A stretch of DNA of 64,000 bases from Apiospora phragmitis (lineage: Eukaryota; Ascomycota; Sordariomycetes; Amphisphaeriales; Apiosporaceae), in contig JAQQWL010000002.1 in NCBI GenBank assembly GCA_038363925.1, positions 4,216,001 through 4,280,000 on the forward strand. Reading direction: 5' to 3'. Below are positions 49,403 to 57,856 of the stretch, piece by piece; within the stretch, counting starts at the first letter, position 1, and each line of letters opens with the position of its first letter. The translations under genes and the position numbers were made by a program. The notes beneath the pieces are model-generated. The model saw only the letters and a program-made list of their open reading frames with translations. It was not told the DNA's origin and made no database searches.

Positions 49403-50382
49403 ATGCCTTTATCCGATGAGTCCATGGACCGCGAATCCTCGACTACGCTGGTCTATGGTGATGACAAGCATGACGGACGTTGGCAGGGTCAACCGCCCTG
49501 CGTCTGCTACTAACACCAAGGCTGTGACCAGCACAATCCACTGCAAAAGCCCCTTGTCATAACCCAAGCCTCCTTCCGAAAAGACCGTGGTACTTGTCTG
49601 CCACCGAGTCCATCCTGCGTCGTGTCGGCTGGAGCAGCACGACAGCTGACGGCTACGCACTACTAAAGTCCACAGGAGACGATACGGTCGAAATGAAGCC
49701 AGTTTTCAACGCCGACAAGGGTTCTCCATACACGTCGGACCTACCTTTTGATACTGGTTCCATCATGACCCTACAGCCCATCCATGACGCCGTACCTTAC
49801 CATCTCGCTTTCTACCATCTAAATTATGCGCGCCGCAGGCTAGACCCCAAGGTCAAGCTCGCCTTCATTCCGGAAATATCGTGCCAAGGCACGTCCGTCA
49901 TCAAGTCTACCACGCACCGGGATATGCCCTGTAATTGGTCGAGCAGGATTTATTTCGACAACGGCACTTTCTTGCAAAAGCAAGAGCTGATGTATACCAT
50001 GGATGCGCGGCACGCCTTTTGGCCCTCCATCACGGTTCGCCTTTGCTCTCACGAGTCCGTACGTTTGGGACAAATCAGGGTGCGTGACAACGACGGGCTC
50101 ATTGCCGTATCGATGTATATCACATTTCCTCCTTGAGGACGATGGGCATTGGACAGGGGGTTACGTTGGAGTAGTTCAAATGGCAGCAGCCAGAACGATC
50201 TGCACATATGTGAGAAGTGTTACAGCGATCTGGGGTATCACGTAGAAGTGGTGGGTCGCGAAGTCCATGTGCGCTTCACCTGCTACAGGGACTTGGGTGC
50301 TGCGACTCATAGATCCCTGCCAAAGTGGGAAAACATTCTGACAGGAGATTGGCCCTACTACACATGGGGAATACCAGTATGA
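49403..50382 (+). CDS. Hypothetical fungal protein with C-terminal CxxC...YRDLG module
   Basis: Three exons (49403-49487, 49532-50079, 50194-50382) join in frame to 273 residues. The first intron is only 44 nt, with a good branch site (CTACTAAC). The second is 114 nt and removes an in-frame stop. The start is MPLSDESMDRESSTTLVYGD. The middle (AVPYHLAFYHLNYARRRLDP, AFWPSITVRLCSHESVRLG) leads to HICEKCYSDLGYHVEVVGRE and VHVRFTCYRDLGAATHRSLP. That ending, a CxxC pair followed by a Tyr/Trp-Arg-Asp-Leu-Gly motif, recurs in many uncharacterised fungal proteins, some with F-boxes. No F-box is visible here. Function unknown. The intact frame across three exons supports a real gene. Confidence 0.68.
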
Positions 50383-51591
50383 CTGGGAAAACCGACTTTC
50401 CCGATACGACAAGCCCTCCACTCATAAGACGTACGGGCAGGTTTTACAGACAGCCAAAGGTCTGAACCGTCCCAATCTGCATTTAGTCACATACATGACC
50501 AAAGGAGGGGAATTCTCACCAGTTAAAGTTTGAATATCTTCATCGTAATGATTCCTATGGCTAGGGTCACAATGCGTACTTACGTTGCCTGAAATAAAGA
50601 GATGCTTTGATATATTGAGAAGGACCATATCTAATAAATACATACTCTCTACTAGCCACACTACGCCGCTTCGCGGCTCCAATTCACTTAGGTTATAGCG
50701 AGGGGTACGGCCACGTACGCCGACACCTATCACCAGCTATTTCTCTAATCGCCGATACCCCTTACCCCTTCCTTCCGTCAACAGCTCCTTATTATCGGCG
50801 CCAGATCCTTTCCCTCGTCGGCGCCAGCTCTTTCCCTCCGCTCCCAGCTGCCCCTTTTCCTCCGCTCCCAGCTGCCCCTCGTTAATACCTACCTCCGGTA
50901 CGGCCCGGGAAAGCCACCTCTAGCCACCCTCCAGCCACATGTACGGTTACGACCGGCTATTTACGCCTACGCACGGCAGTACGGGCCGCCTAAATTAAGT
51001 TACGTAAATGTTTTTTTTTTTTTTTTTTTCGTAAACCTGTACTAGTACTATCCCCTTGAGCACGAAATACGCTACCAATCCTATCGAGCGTTCAGACCAG
51101 CTAGCGCCGGTTGGTCCTTTGCACGTAAAATGTTGGTTTTGGGTGGTGGCCCCATACAAAAAAAAGTACGTCGAAGCCACAAGTGTGGACCTGGCGCTGG
51201 CTGGACTGAATTTTTGAGATAACCCATGGCACCCAACCTTTGCTAATCACAGCCCTCTTCGAAATATTGCAACCTTGACCACGAGGGTATTTCCATCGAT
51301 ATCGGCGCCATTCCTATTCACCGTCTTGCTCTCCCTAGCAGTTTCCGCCATTTTCAGTTTCCAGTGCTTGTCGTGGCTCGTTTTGTACAAGTAGGTTCTT
51401 TCCTCGTCGATTTGCTCTCTCTCTCATTACATTCACGAGCTGCTTATTTATCTTCCCTCTCTAAATTCACTTTTTTTCTTGCTACGACCTCGTCAGCTTT
51501 CCATTACCTGTACTGACTCGCGTCCACTAGATCTAGGCATTCGTTCCTCCTGCCGTCTACACGCAATCTCAGCCCTTCATCAGATCTACAA
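50383..51591. other. Intergenic region with CT-rich tracts and a poly(T) tract
   Basis: GGCGCCAG and CGCTCCCAGCTGCCCC words are repeated around 50795-50880. No gene is supported. Confidence 0.55.
51011..51029. repeat. 19-base poly(T) tract
   Basis: Nineteen consecutive Ts. Read on the minus strand this is a poly(A) tail, which would fit the end of a small retroposon lying at about 51030-51240. No polymerase III boxes or target-site duplication could be confirmed. Confidence 0.85.
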
Positions 51592-51985
51592 GATGGAGCC
51601 GGCACCTAGCCCATTTGACGTTCTTGATCTAGACCCGTTCATTGTACCTGTCCCCAGGGAATAGAGCGAGGATCAAGCCAAGAACGTGAAAGAGTACATC
51701 CACAGGATGTTGGATGCTCGGTGACCACCTTACCCTTCACCATTGCTAACGTCGATCGTACCGTGGCTCGCCTGGTTGATAGCAATGGCAATATCGACAA
51801 CCAAAAGTGACGCAGCGCGCTCCAGCGCTACTCAGGCAACGGCCAATCCTGGGTCAAGACGTGGCGCCCGGAGGGCACCCTGGTTCTTGATAAGCCTGTC
51901 GCCTATGAACGCGCCTCTTCTCCGAAGCGTCGAACGAGTGCCAAAACTAACAAGCACCCAGCCTTGCCATCATGGCGTAAAAGCA
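51592..51985 (+). pseudogene. Decayed ORF with in-frame stops
   Basis: From the ATG at 51592 the frame reads MEPAPSPFDVLDLDPFIVPV, then hits TAG but continues sensibly (SEDQAKNVKEYIHRMLDAR) to a TGA. A second frame then reads TVARLVDSNGNIDNQK, TGA, RSALQRYSGNGQSWVKTWRP and EGTLVLDKPVAYERASSPKR. The codon choice looks like once-functional coding sequence. TAG from CAG and TGA from CGA are the changes that C-to-T mutation, as in RIP, would produce. I do not recognise the protein. An intron could explain one break but not all. Confidence 0.4.
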
Positions 51986-52390
51986 CCAGAGCGTTCGGAC
52001 GCCAACATAGACTGGTGGTATAAGTTTAAGCAGATCATGGTGGCCACAATTGTGAGTATTTATTATATTCTAAAGGGGATTCGCTGGGTTTGGGCCTGGT
52101 TCAAGAAGGAGGACGAGGAGGACGAGGGTGCCAAGGGCCAGCCCGGTGACAAGGGTTAGTGTGAGGGACGGAAGTGGCAGTTCCCCAGAGTACTTGACGA
52201 ACTTTGGTCTTTTGGCGCTCCAGGTGACCGGACGACTGCAGAATATCGTCTAGACTGGATAGATGATTCCAGAAACCTACCAGATATTATCTTCCTCGTG
52301 AGCGATCTGACTCGTGGAAGAGTGTTTGGTGAGCCCGGAGATGACAAGGGCGAGCGTGGCGATGACGGCAAATCCCTCATTTGCAATTAG
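51905..52390 (+). CDS. Collagen-like small protein, copy 1
   Basis: The conserved core is SDANIDWWYKFKQIMVATIV followed by an aromatic, hydrophobic stretch (SIYYILKGIRWVWAWFKK), an acidic linker (EDEEDEG) and Gly-X-Y triplets (GAKGQPGDKG). A 69-nt intron (52155-52223, GTTAGT...CCAG) leads to a spacer, a second Gly-X-Y-like run (FGEPGDDKGERGDDGKS) and the end LICN. The start at 51905 is one of several options, since upstream sequence overlaps a decayed ORF. The protein would be about 138 residues. It is clearly homologous, at DNA level too, to the ORF at 54754. No known family is recognised. The aromatic segment could lie at a membrane, with a charged collagen-like tail; this is inference. Confidence 0.5.
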
Positions 52391-52493
52391 CTAAAGGTTC
52401 TGATTATTGGTATGGAATAAATTCGACGGAGAGTAGGAGTAATACTCGCGTGGGATAATGAAAACGTGGAACAATAGTTGGGACAACTGTCTC

Positions 52494-52690
52494 CTACCAT
52501 ACAGATGCATATAGTAGCCAAACTAGACTCTTGCTACGGCAGGATCTTACAGGGTCTGTTCCCTTCTCTCTGGAATGTCCACCTGCCCTCGAAGGGGGGT
52601 GCTCTTTCTCGCACCTGGCGATTTCAGTCACCATACCGCGGCAGACGCTATGCGACGTGTTGTGTGGTGCAGTCTGATGACGCGCAGAGC
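52494..52690. repeat. Diverged duplicate of 54430-54640
   Basis: Blocks such as TCTCGCACCTG, CACCATACCGCGGCAG and GGTGCAGTCTG reappear in the same order at 54548-54625 (TCTCGCACCTG, CACCATACCACGGCAG, GGTGCAGTCTG). By eye identity is roughly 70%. This copy lies downstream of collagen-like copy 1. The other copy lies just upstream of collagen-like copy 2, so both belong to one duplicated segment. Confidence 0.6.
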
Positions 52691-52790
52691 CTGAACCGAC
52701 ATTGAAGCTTGGTCTTTTCTACTTACCATACATGGGCGATCAGCTTCTGATTGGGGCTTGCCACTTCTTATATGAGAAACTCTCAAGCCA

Positions 52791-53601
52791 ATGTCTCAGA
52801 ATGCTCATGGCACACGGACCCACGCTCTTGCTTCCGGGAAGCACAAATGCAAGGACTGCAACATCGCCCTGCAGTCTAAGACGGGCTCTGGCCAAGCATC
52901 TCAAGACCAAGAGACGTCTCGAGAAGCTCAGAGTCGTCGCCGGAGGAAACGTCAAGCCTCCATCCGAAGACACTCTGGTGATCCGGAAGTTCTATCAGGA
53001 CAGAAATGCTACAAACAGGGAGGCATCCGCCGCAGCGGCTTTGTAATGTGTTCGGATGCGAGGTCAGTAGCCATAAATTACTAGGGCCGCGGAGCCTGTG
53101 ACACGGACTAGAGTACACGAACTGTCGACGACTCCGGGTAGCTCTACTCCAAGTTAGCGGCACCGAGCGCGCCACCCCTTGCGCGGTTTGCCTCGCAGGC
53201 AAGGGCTTAGTGGTCGTCGTACGTCGTCGCGGCCGATAGTCAAGGGCCCTGCGCCTACTATTTCTATCGAGGCCATGAAAAAGTTACGCTAACGGTATTC
53301 ACGCCGCGGTTCGATCGACGCAGACCCGAACTTCTCCCTCGAGCAAAGAGGCATCCTCCACTACCGGCCCGGCTGCTCCCGTGGCCCGACAACAGTCGCA
53401 GAAGGCACTCCAGCAGGCCCACGTCGCGGGTCGAGTGACAAATACACGAAGTCCTCCATCAGATTCCGCTACCGACCCTACTATGACATGGCCTTCAACT
53501 CCAAGGGCCATCTTGATAAGCAAAAAACTTCCAACAGATATCTGCGCAAAGTTGCTGCCACGGAATCCCCGGATTCGACAGTGTCCAAACCTTCCTAACT
53601 C
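52791..53601 (+). pseudogene. Degenerate C2H2 zinc-finger ORF(s)
   Basis: The first unit reads KHKCKDCNIALQSKT and, after a one-base frame change near 52884 (an extra G), ALAKHLKTKRRLEKL. This is a C2H2 finger with the final His position occupied by Arg. It continues VVAGGNVKPPSEDTLVIRKF. A second finger-like unit at about 53480-53570 reads DMAFNSKGHLDKQKTSNRYL, where expected Cys and His positions carry Tyr, Gln and Tyr. Several stops and frame changes separate the units. It looks like a decayed zinc-finger gene. Confidence 0.4.
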
Positions 53602-54330
53602 TTCCGGACTACTTTCTAACAAACCTCTTCCATTCCAAGCATCTTCCTATACCCTTTTCCAGAAGCATTGATTACGTCTCAGGATGTCATATATCGACGT
53701 CGCGGACGTTCTGCTTCTCTTTTCTTCCCCGTGAGCACAAATTCTTGTTGAGTAGGGAGTGGCTGTGTGGCTTATCAAAGTGGCTGGAAAAGGGGTAAGG
53801 GGGAAAAGGGGCGAGGAAACAGACTCACCAGATTTGCCTGTCCTTGCCTGCCATGCTCAGCAATAGCTAGATGTATGAAATGACCAATTCTGTCTTAGTT
53901 CATAGTTGAGGAGATTTGTGCCCAAGACAACAGGCTTCGGCGACCGACTAATTAATAGATCAATGCCTACCCGACTTGCACCGAGAGCTGGACAGGCCAA
54001 TGCGTTCCCAACGTGCTTCTTCGGACATAAGGGACAAGTGATGAAGGGAATGTGCTGTAGTTGAATGCTCCGTCCGTCGCAGAGTTGGGGTCAGCCTTTG
54101 TTAAGGTAAAGAAGCTACAAGTATTTAAGGGGCTCAATAAAGACAAAACTTCTCGTGTACGGCCATGTCTGGCGCACGTAACTCTAATGTTATAGCTGCT
54201 CCGAGTCCAGCATATGGAGCCAAACACTCCTGTTAAGTTGCATATAATACCAAATATATAGACATTGGGCAGTTCTCTATTCCCCTTAAACACTCAGTAA
54301 GCCAGGAACTGCCGTGTCTCCTCATGAGCG
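53602..54330. other. Intergenic region
   Basis: No gene or repeat of note is seen. Confidence 0.55.
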
Positions 54331-54372
54331 TACTGCGAAGCGCACTGCGAAGCGCACTGCGAAGCGCACTGC
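54331..54372. repeat. 12-bp minisatellite, about three units
   Basis: The unit ACTGCGAAGCGC is repeated three times in tandem, followed by a partial fourth copy (ACTGCCCC). Confidence 0.9.
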
Positions 54373-54429
54373 CCCTTTAGAGAGGCCTGTCTAGGCCTCT
54401 GGCCTCTAGTTCCCGTTGTGGGATAAACA

Positions 54430-54640
54430 TCACGACGACTGTCCGCTGCCGTATGGATGCGTAGAGTAAGCAAAACAGACCCCAACTATGTATCGGGCCT
54501 GCTTTCCCATGGAACTTGGGCGTGCCGCGAATGAGGGAGGAACTCGTTCTCGCACCTGATAAGTTCAAAGCACCATACCACGGCAGGAGCAATGCGATGT
54601 GCTACACGGTGCAGTCTGGTAGTGCAGCACCCGAGTCCCG
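54430..54640. repeat. Diverged duplicate of 52494-52690
   Basis: This is the second copy of the segment described at 52494-52690. It sits directly upstream of collagen-like copy 2 and may include its promoter. Confidence 0.6.
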
Positions 54641-54680
54641 GGGCGTTCTGCTTCTGCTTTCCTCTGCATACGTACGAGAG

Positions 54681-54753
54681 ACGACGACAGCGACAGCGAC
54701 AGCGACAGCGACAACGACAACGACGAAGAAGAAGAAGAAGAACAAGAACAAGG
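54681..54753 (+). repeat. (CGACAG)n / (GAA)n tract before the copy 2 start codon
   Basis: Repeats of GCGACA pass into GACAAC, then GAAGAAGAA and AACAAGAACAAG, ending exactly at the ATG. The tract is therefore the immediate leader of the collagen-like ORF. Confidence 0.85.
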
Positions 54754-55048
54754 ATGTCGAATGAGACATTCGGCGGCTCAGCCCCGGCGGGGTCGGACGC
54801 CAATATAGACTGGGTGTATAAGTGTACACAGATTATGATGGCCACAGTTGTGAGTGTCTATCATATTTATAAGGGGAATTCGCTGGGTTTTGGCCTTGTT
54901 CAAGGCGGACAAGAAGGTCGAGGGCGCCAAGGGCCAGCCCGGCGACAAGGGCCAGCCTGGCGACGACGGCAAGCCCGGCGAGAACGGCAAGAAGGACGAG
55001 AACGGCAAGAATGGCGAGGACGGCAAGAAGGGCGAGGACGGCGTCTGA
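54754..55048 (+). CDS. Collagen-like small protein, copy 2
   Basis: The protein starts MSNETFGGSAPAG and shares the copy 1 core (SDANIDWVYKCTQIMMATVV, then SVYHIYKGIRWVLALFK). A basic linker (ADKKVE) leads to about thirteen Gly-X-Y triplets (GAKGQPGDKGQPGDDGKPGE onward to GED-GV), interrupted once by DEN. X and Y are mostly Lys, Glu, Asp, Asn, Gln and Pro, so the tail is highly charged. Relative to copy 1 there is one extra A in GGGGAA at 54877-54878, which shifts the frame after YKG. Without that A the protein is 97 residues. Ungapped, the ORF would be replaced by an arginine-rich frame. The function is unknown, and I know no matching fungal family. Confidence 0.52.
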
Positions 55049-55090
55049 CCCGGCTGTACTTCCCGGAAGTACTAGGAGTTTTTCGGCCTC

Positions 55091-55300
55091 CCCCTCTCCC
55101 TCCCCCTGCCGCTCCCCCTGCCGCTCCCCCCCCCGCTCTCTCCCTCACTCTCTCCCTCGCTCTCTCCATCCTCCTCCCTCCTCTCTCGCCACCCGCTCCC
55201 GCTCCCGCTCCCGCTCCCAGCCCGGTCCCCGGCCGGACCAGAAGGGCAACGGCAAGGGCAAGGAGACGGAGACGGAGACGGAGACGACGACGAAGACGAC
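55091..55300. repeat. CCGCTCCC-type and GGAGAC-type low-complexity tracts
   Basis: CCCCCTGCCGCT, CTCTCTCCCTCG and CCCGCT repeats occupy about 55091-55232. After a short spacer, GGAGAC repeats cover about 55262-55290. They create long spurious arginine-, serine- or glycine-rich frames on both strands. Confidence 0.85.
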
Positions 55301-55346
55301 GGCGAAGCAGGACCCTTGGGTGTCTGCCTTCAACACCCGTGGTTAA

Positions 55347-57154
55347 GAAGAAGAACCGACTATTATTAACCGAGTGTACGATAAGACGATGAGGATAGTG
55401 TATCAGTAGCGCATCGCCACCCCTCATCCCTTAAGTTATGCTTAGGGGTGAGGGGCCTGAACCATGGAGACTGGGTCAGACGCTTCATCCATCAACAGCG
55501 TACCCGTTCAGGTCTAGTAGGCATCATCCAAGCCGAAGCCAAAGCAGCTCCCTCACCTCGCTACAATCACAAGCAGGCGTAAAGGCGATATCAAACAAAC
55601 AAAGCGCGTTCATCAACACCAATAATCACTCGTTCATCAGTCACCTCGGACGATCATCAAACAATATAAAAACAATCAGTCGTTCGTCAGTCACCTTAGA
55701 CAATCAATCGTTCTTCAGTCACCTCGGACAATTATCAGACAACACAATCAATCCTTCGGTTCACTCAAACCTCCTCTAGTGCACGCTTCACCCCAAATCT
55801 CGGAAGCTCACCAGCCTATTCAGGGGCTCCGTCTCCATTCAGGGGAGTCAACACTTCAAATTCACACATGACAGACATCACCTTCCACACAGCTATATAT
55901 TAAGACACAGGTGAGGTGTCCCATCTGGAAACAGTGGAGGCAACACTTGGGCATAGAGGCACTGCTCATTCTCACGCATGGAGGCACACCCACGAAGATG
56001 GGAGACGTTTGCCATCACTTGAACATGGAGGCATTGCTCGAACATGGGGATGCACTTAGATGTCGGGGGTTTTTCTTACAAGCATCGCTCGGGGGAAAGA
56101 TGCAACACTTGAACGCGAAGGGCATCGATCAAATATGGGACGGCGCAAAGCTCAAGTGACCACTACTCACTGGAAACCCATCTATTTCACACAATCCGGG
56201 GGATCCAAGTGCCATCTGGTGAGGGCATTGATACGTTGCACTCAAAGGTCGTCTACTTTACACCACAAGGGAGAAAGAGCCGTGCCGATTTCATGACCAG
56301 GCACCGCAAACTAGGATCAATCATTGGCCATCGAGTCGATCAAGGACCAAGGTCACTCTCTTCTTCAGCTAACTACTTACTTGTTCTTCCTTCTAGTCCA
56401 GTCTTCTTCAGTCGCCTCGTATCATCCTGTCGTCCCGCACTGTCTACTCGTTCGTCTAGTCGTCTCGTCCAATATGGTTCCTCGTCTTCTCTCATACGTA
56501 AAAGCCTCCAGTCAGTCTTTCTCTAACTCTCTCCATTTTCACTCCAAATATATTCATTGCTTCGCCTTTTGGTGGTCCGACTTGTAAGTTATTGGCTCCA
56601 TGGCAGATGGTGGAATCCGAATTTCTAGCATCTGTCCTTGGTTTCGCGTTAGCTGATAATGATGCAGAACCACATTACCTACCGGGGGTCGGGAATGTGG
56701 AAATTGGCGGCGGCGTCGGCGATGACGGAATGCCTCACTCCATCGTCTCCTGCCCCTCCTCTTCCTTCCCCATCTGTGCTTACCAGGGAGGGGCAAGAGA
56801 TGGAGAAGGTAATGGCGATGATAATGAGGATGAATATGAACATTGAGAATAATGAAAAAGAAGGAAATGAAGTCGACATCGATATCAATACGTTCTGATT
56901 GGGCCCCATATGGTACCCTCGCAGGTGAACTATTGGTACGAGGTGGGCCACATGATCGGCGGTGTAAAAAGCAGTGGGGATATTGCGGGCAGCGACCGAC
57001 CGTCCTGGCGGGATGCTCTCCTTTCTTTCCTCTTTCTCCTCCTGCCTCGTCCTGCCTGCTCCTTCTCCCTCTTTCCCAACCCCCAACCCCCCATCCCTGC
57101 GGGCCTGCTCCTCGGCTGGAGCAGGAGAAGATGCAGAAGAAGAGTGCAGAGAAG
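55347..57154. other. Repeat-rich, gene-poor stretch
   Basis: Imperfect tandem units lie at 55624-55770 (listed separately). Beyond them are scattered ACATGGAGGCA/AACACTTG words (55930-56110), and at 56380-56480 CT-rich leader-like sequence. I see no supported gene. Purine-rich 56800-56880 gives only low-complexity frames. Confidence 0.5.
55624..55770. repeat. Imperfect tandem repeat, three to four units
   Basis: The core TCGTTC-TCAGTCACCT-GACAATCA recurs starting near 55624, 55674 and 55705, with a weaker fourth trace near 55750. Unit length is about 31-50 bp. Confidence 0.7.
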
Positions 57155-57856
57155 ATGTCGAACCAGATTGTCGCCGCGCGGAGCAGAAAGTCCAACGACC
57201 CAACTGAACCAACCCGCCCCAGCCCGAGCACCAGCCCCAGCTCCGTCACCAGCTCATTCGCTTGGGCAGAAGGACGAGAGCTGCTAAGCCAGGGCGTCGG
57301 ATCTCGACTGGAGCTTGTCAGGACCTTCACCTCGACGTCAGGCTTCTGGGCCCGCTGGTTCAGATACCTAGTCCTCCTCGCACTAGCCGCACGAGTTCTC
57401 CACCACAGTGCTCGCCTGTTCAAGCATTACGGCCAACGTTTCTTCAGGGCGGTCAGATGGCTTGGCGGCAGCTGGGCCAAGGGCGGCGGCGGTGGCGACA
57501 ACGGCCGAGTCAGCGAGGATAACGGCCGCGAAGGCAAGAACGGGGACCAAGGCCCGCTGGCCGTTTGTGCCGTCTGCCGCGGGCAGCTGTCTTCTTCTAA
57601 CAACCAGGAGGTTTCTTCGCCTAGGCTCCTCCCCGCCACCAGGAGACAACAACCCCTCTTCGAGTCTCATCCAGCGCTTCCTTCTCCTTCCTTCCGCCCC
57701 TCCTCCCGCGTCTGCTCCTCTGCTTCAGCCTGCTCTGTGCGCTCCACGCGCTCGGCGCCTGCTGGTCCGGTGACGGGACAAGAGAGGAAGAAGAAGACGG
57801 CAACGACCACCGCCGCCCCGAGGAAAAAGTTCCGCAACGACCGGCCCCTGTTTTGA
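57155..57856 (+). CDS. Hypothetical protein with hydrophobic helix and Gly/Asn/Asp-rich segment
   Basis: I chose the ATG at 57155 because the upstream frame is low-complexity. The protein, 233 residues, starts MSNQIVAARSRKS and has a Ser/Pro/Thr-rich region. At about residues 64-105 it has an aromatic, basic and hydrophobic segment (FWARWFRYLVLLALAARVLH, RFFRAVRWLGG), then a Gly-rich polar run (GGGGGDNG...EDNGREGKNGDQG), a CAVC pair and a basic Ser/Arg tail. The order of aromatic membrane-like segment then charged Gly-rich run echoes the two collagen-like ORFs upstream, and all begin near an MSN-like start. Homology is not demonstrated. No known domain. Confidence 0.42.
   Translation: MSNQIVAARSRKSNDPTEPTRPSPSTSPSSVTSSFAWAEGRELLSQGVGSRLELVRTFTSTSGFWARWFRYLVLLALAARVLHHSARLFKHYGQRFFRAVRWLGGSWAKGGGGGDNGRVSEDNGREGKNGDQGPLAVCAVCRGQLSSSNNQEVSSPRLLPATRRQQPLFESHPALPSPSFRPSSRVCSSASACSVRSTRSAPAGPVTGQERKKKTATTTAAPRKKFRNDRPLF

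Noticed and set aside
54592..55427. Arginine-rich plus-strand and Ser/Arg/Gly-rich minus-strand frames of 175-266 codons
   Set aside because: They are produced by simple repeats and by frame-shifted Gly-X-Y codons. No domain or splice support.
56554..57423. 289-codon minus-strand frame
   Set aside because: Low-complexity His/Arg and Pro-rich content overlapping a plus-strand ORF with a clearer architecture.
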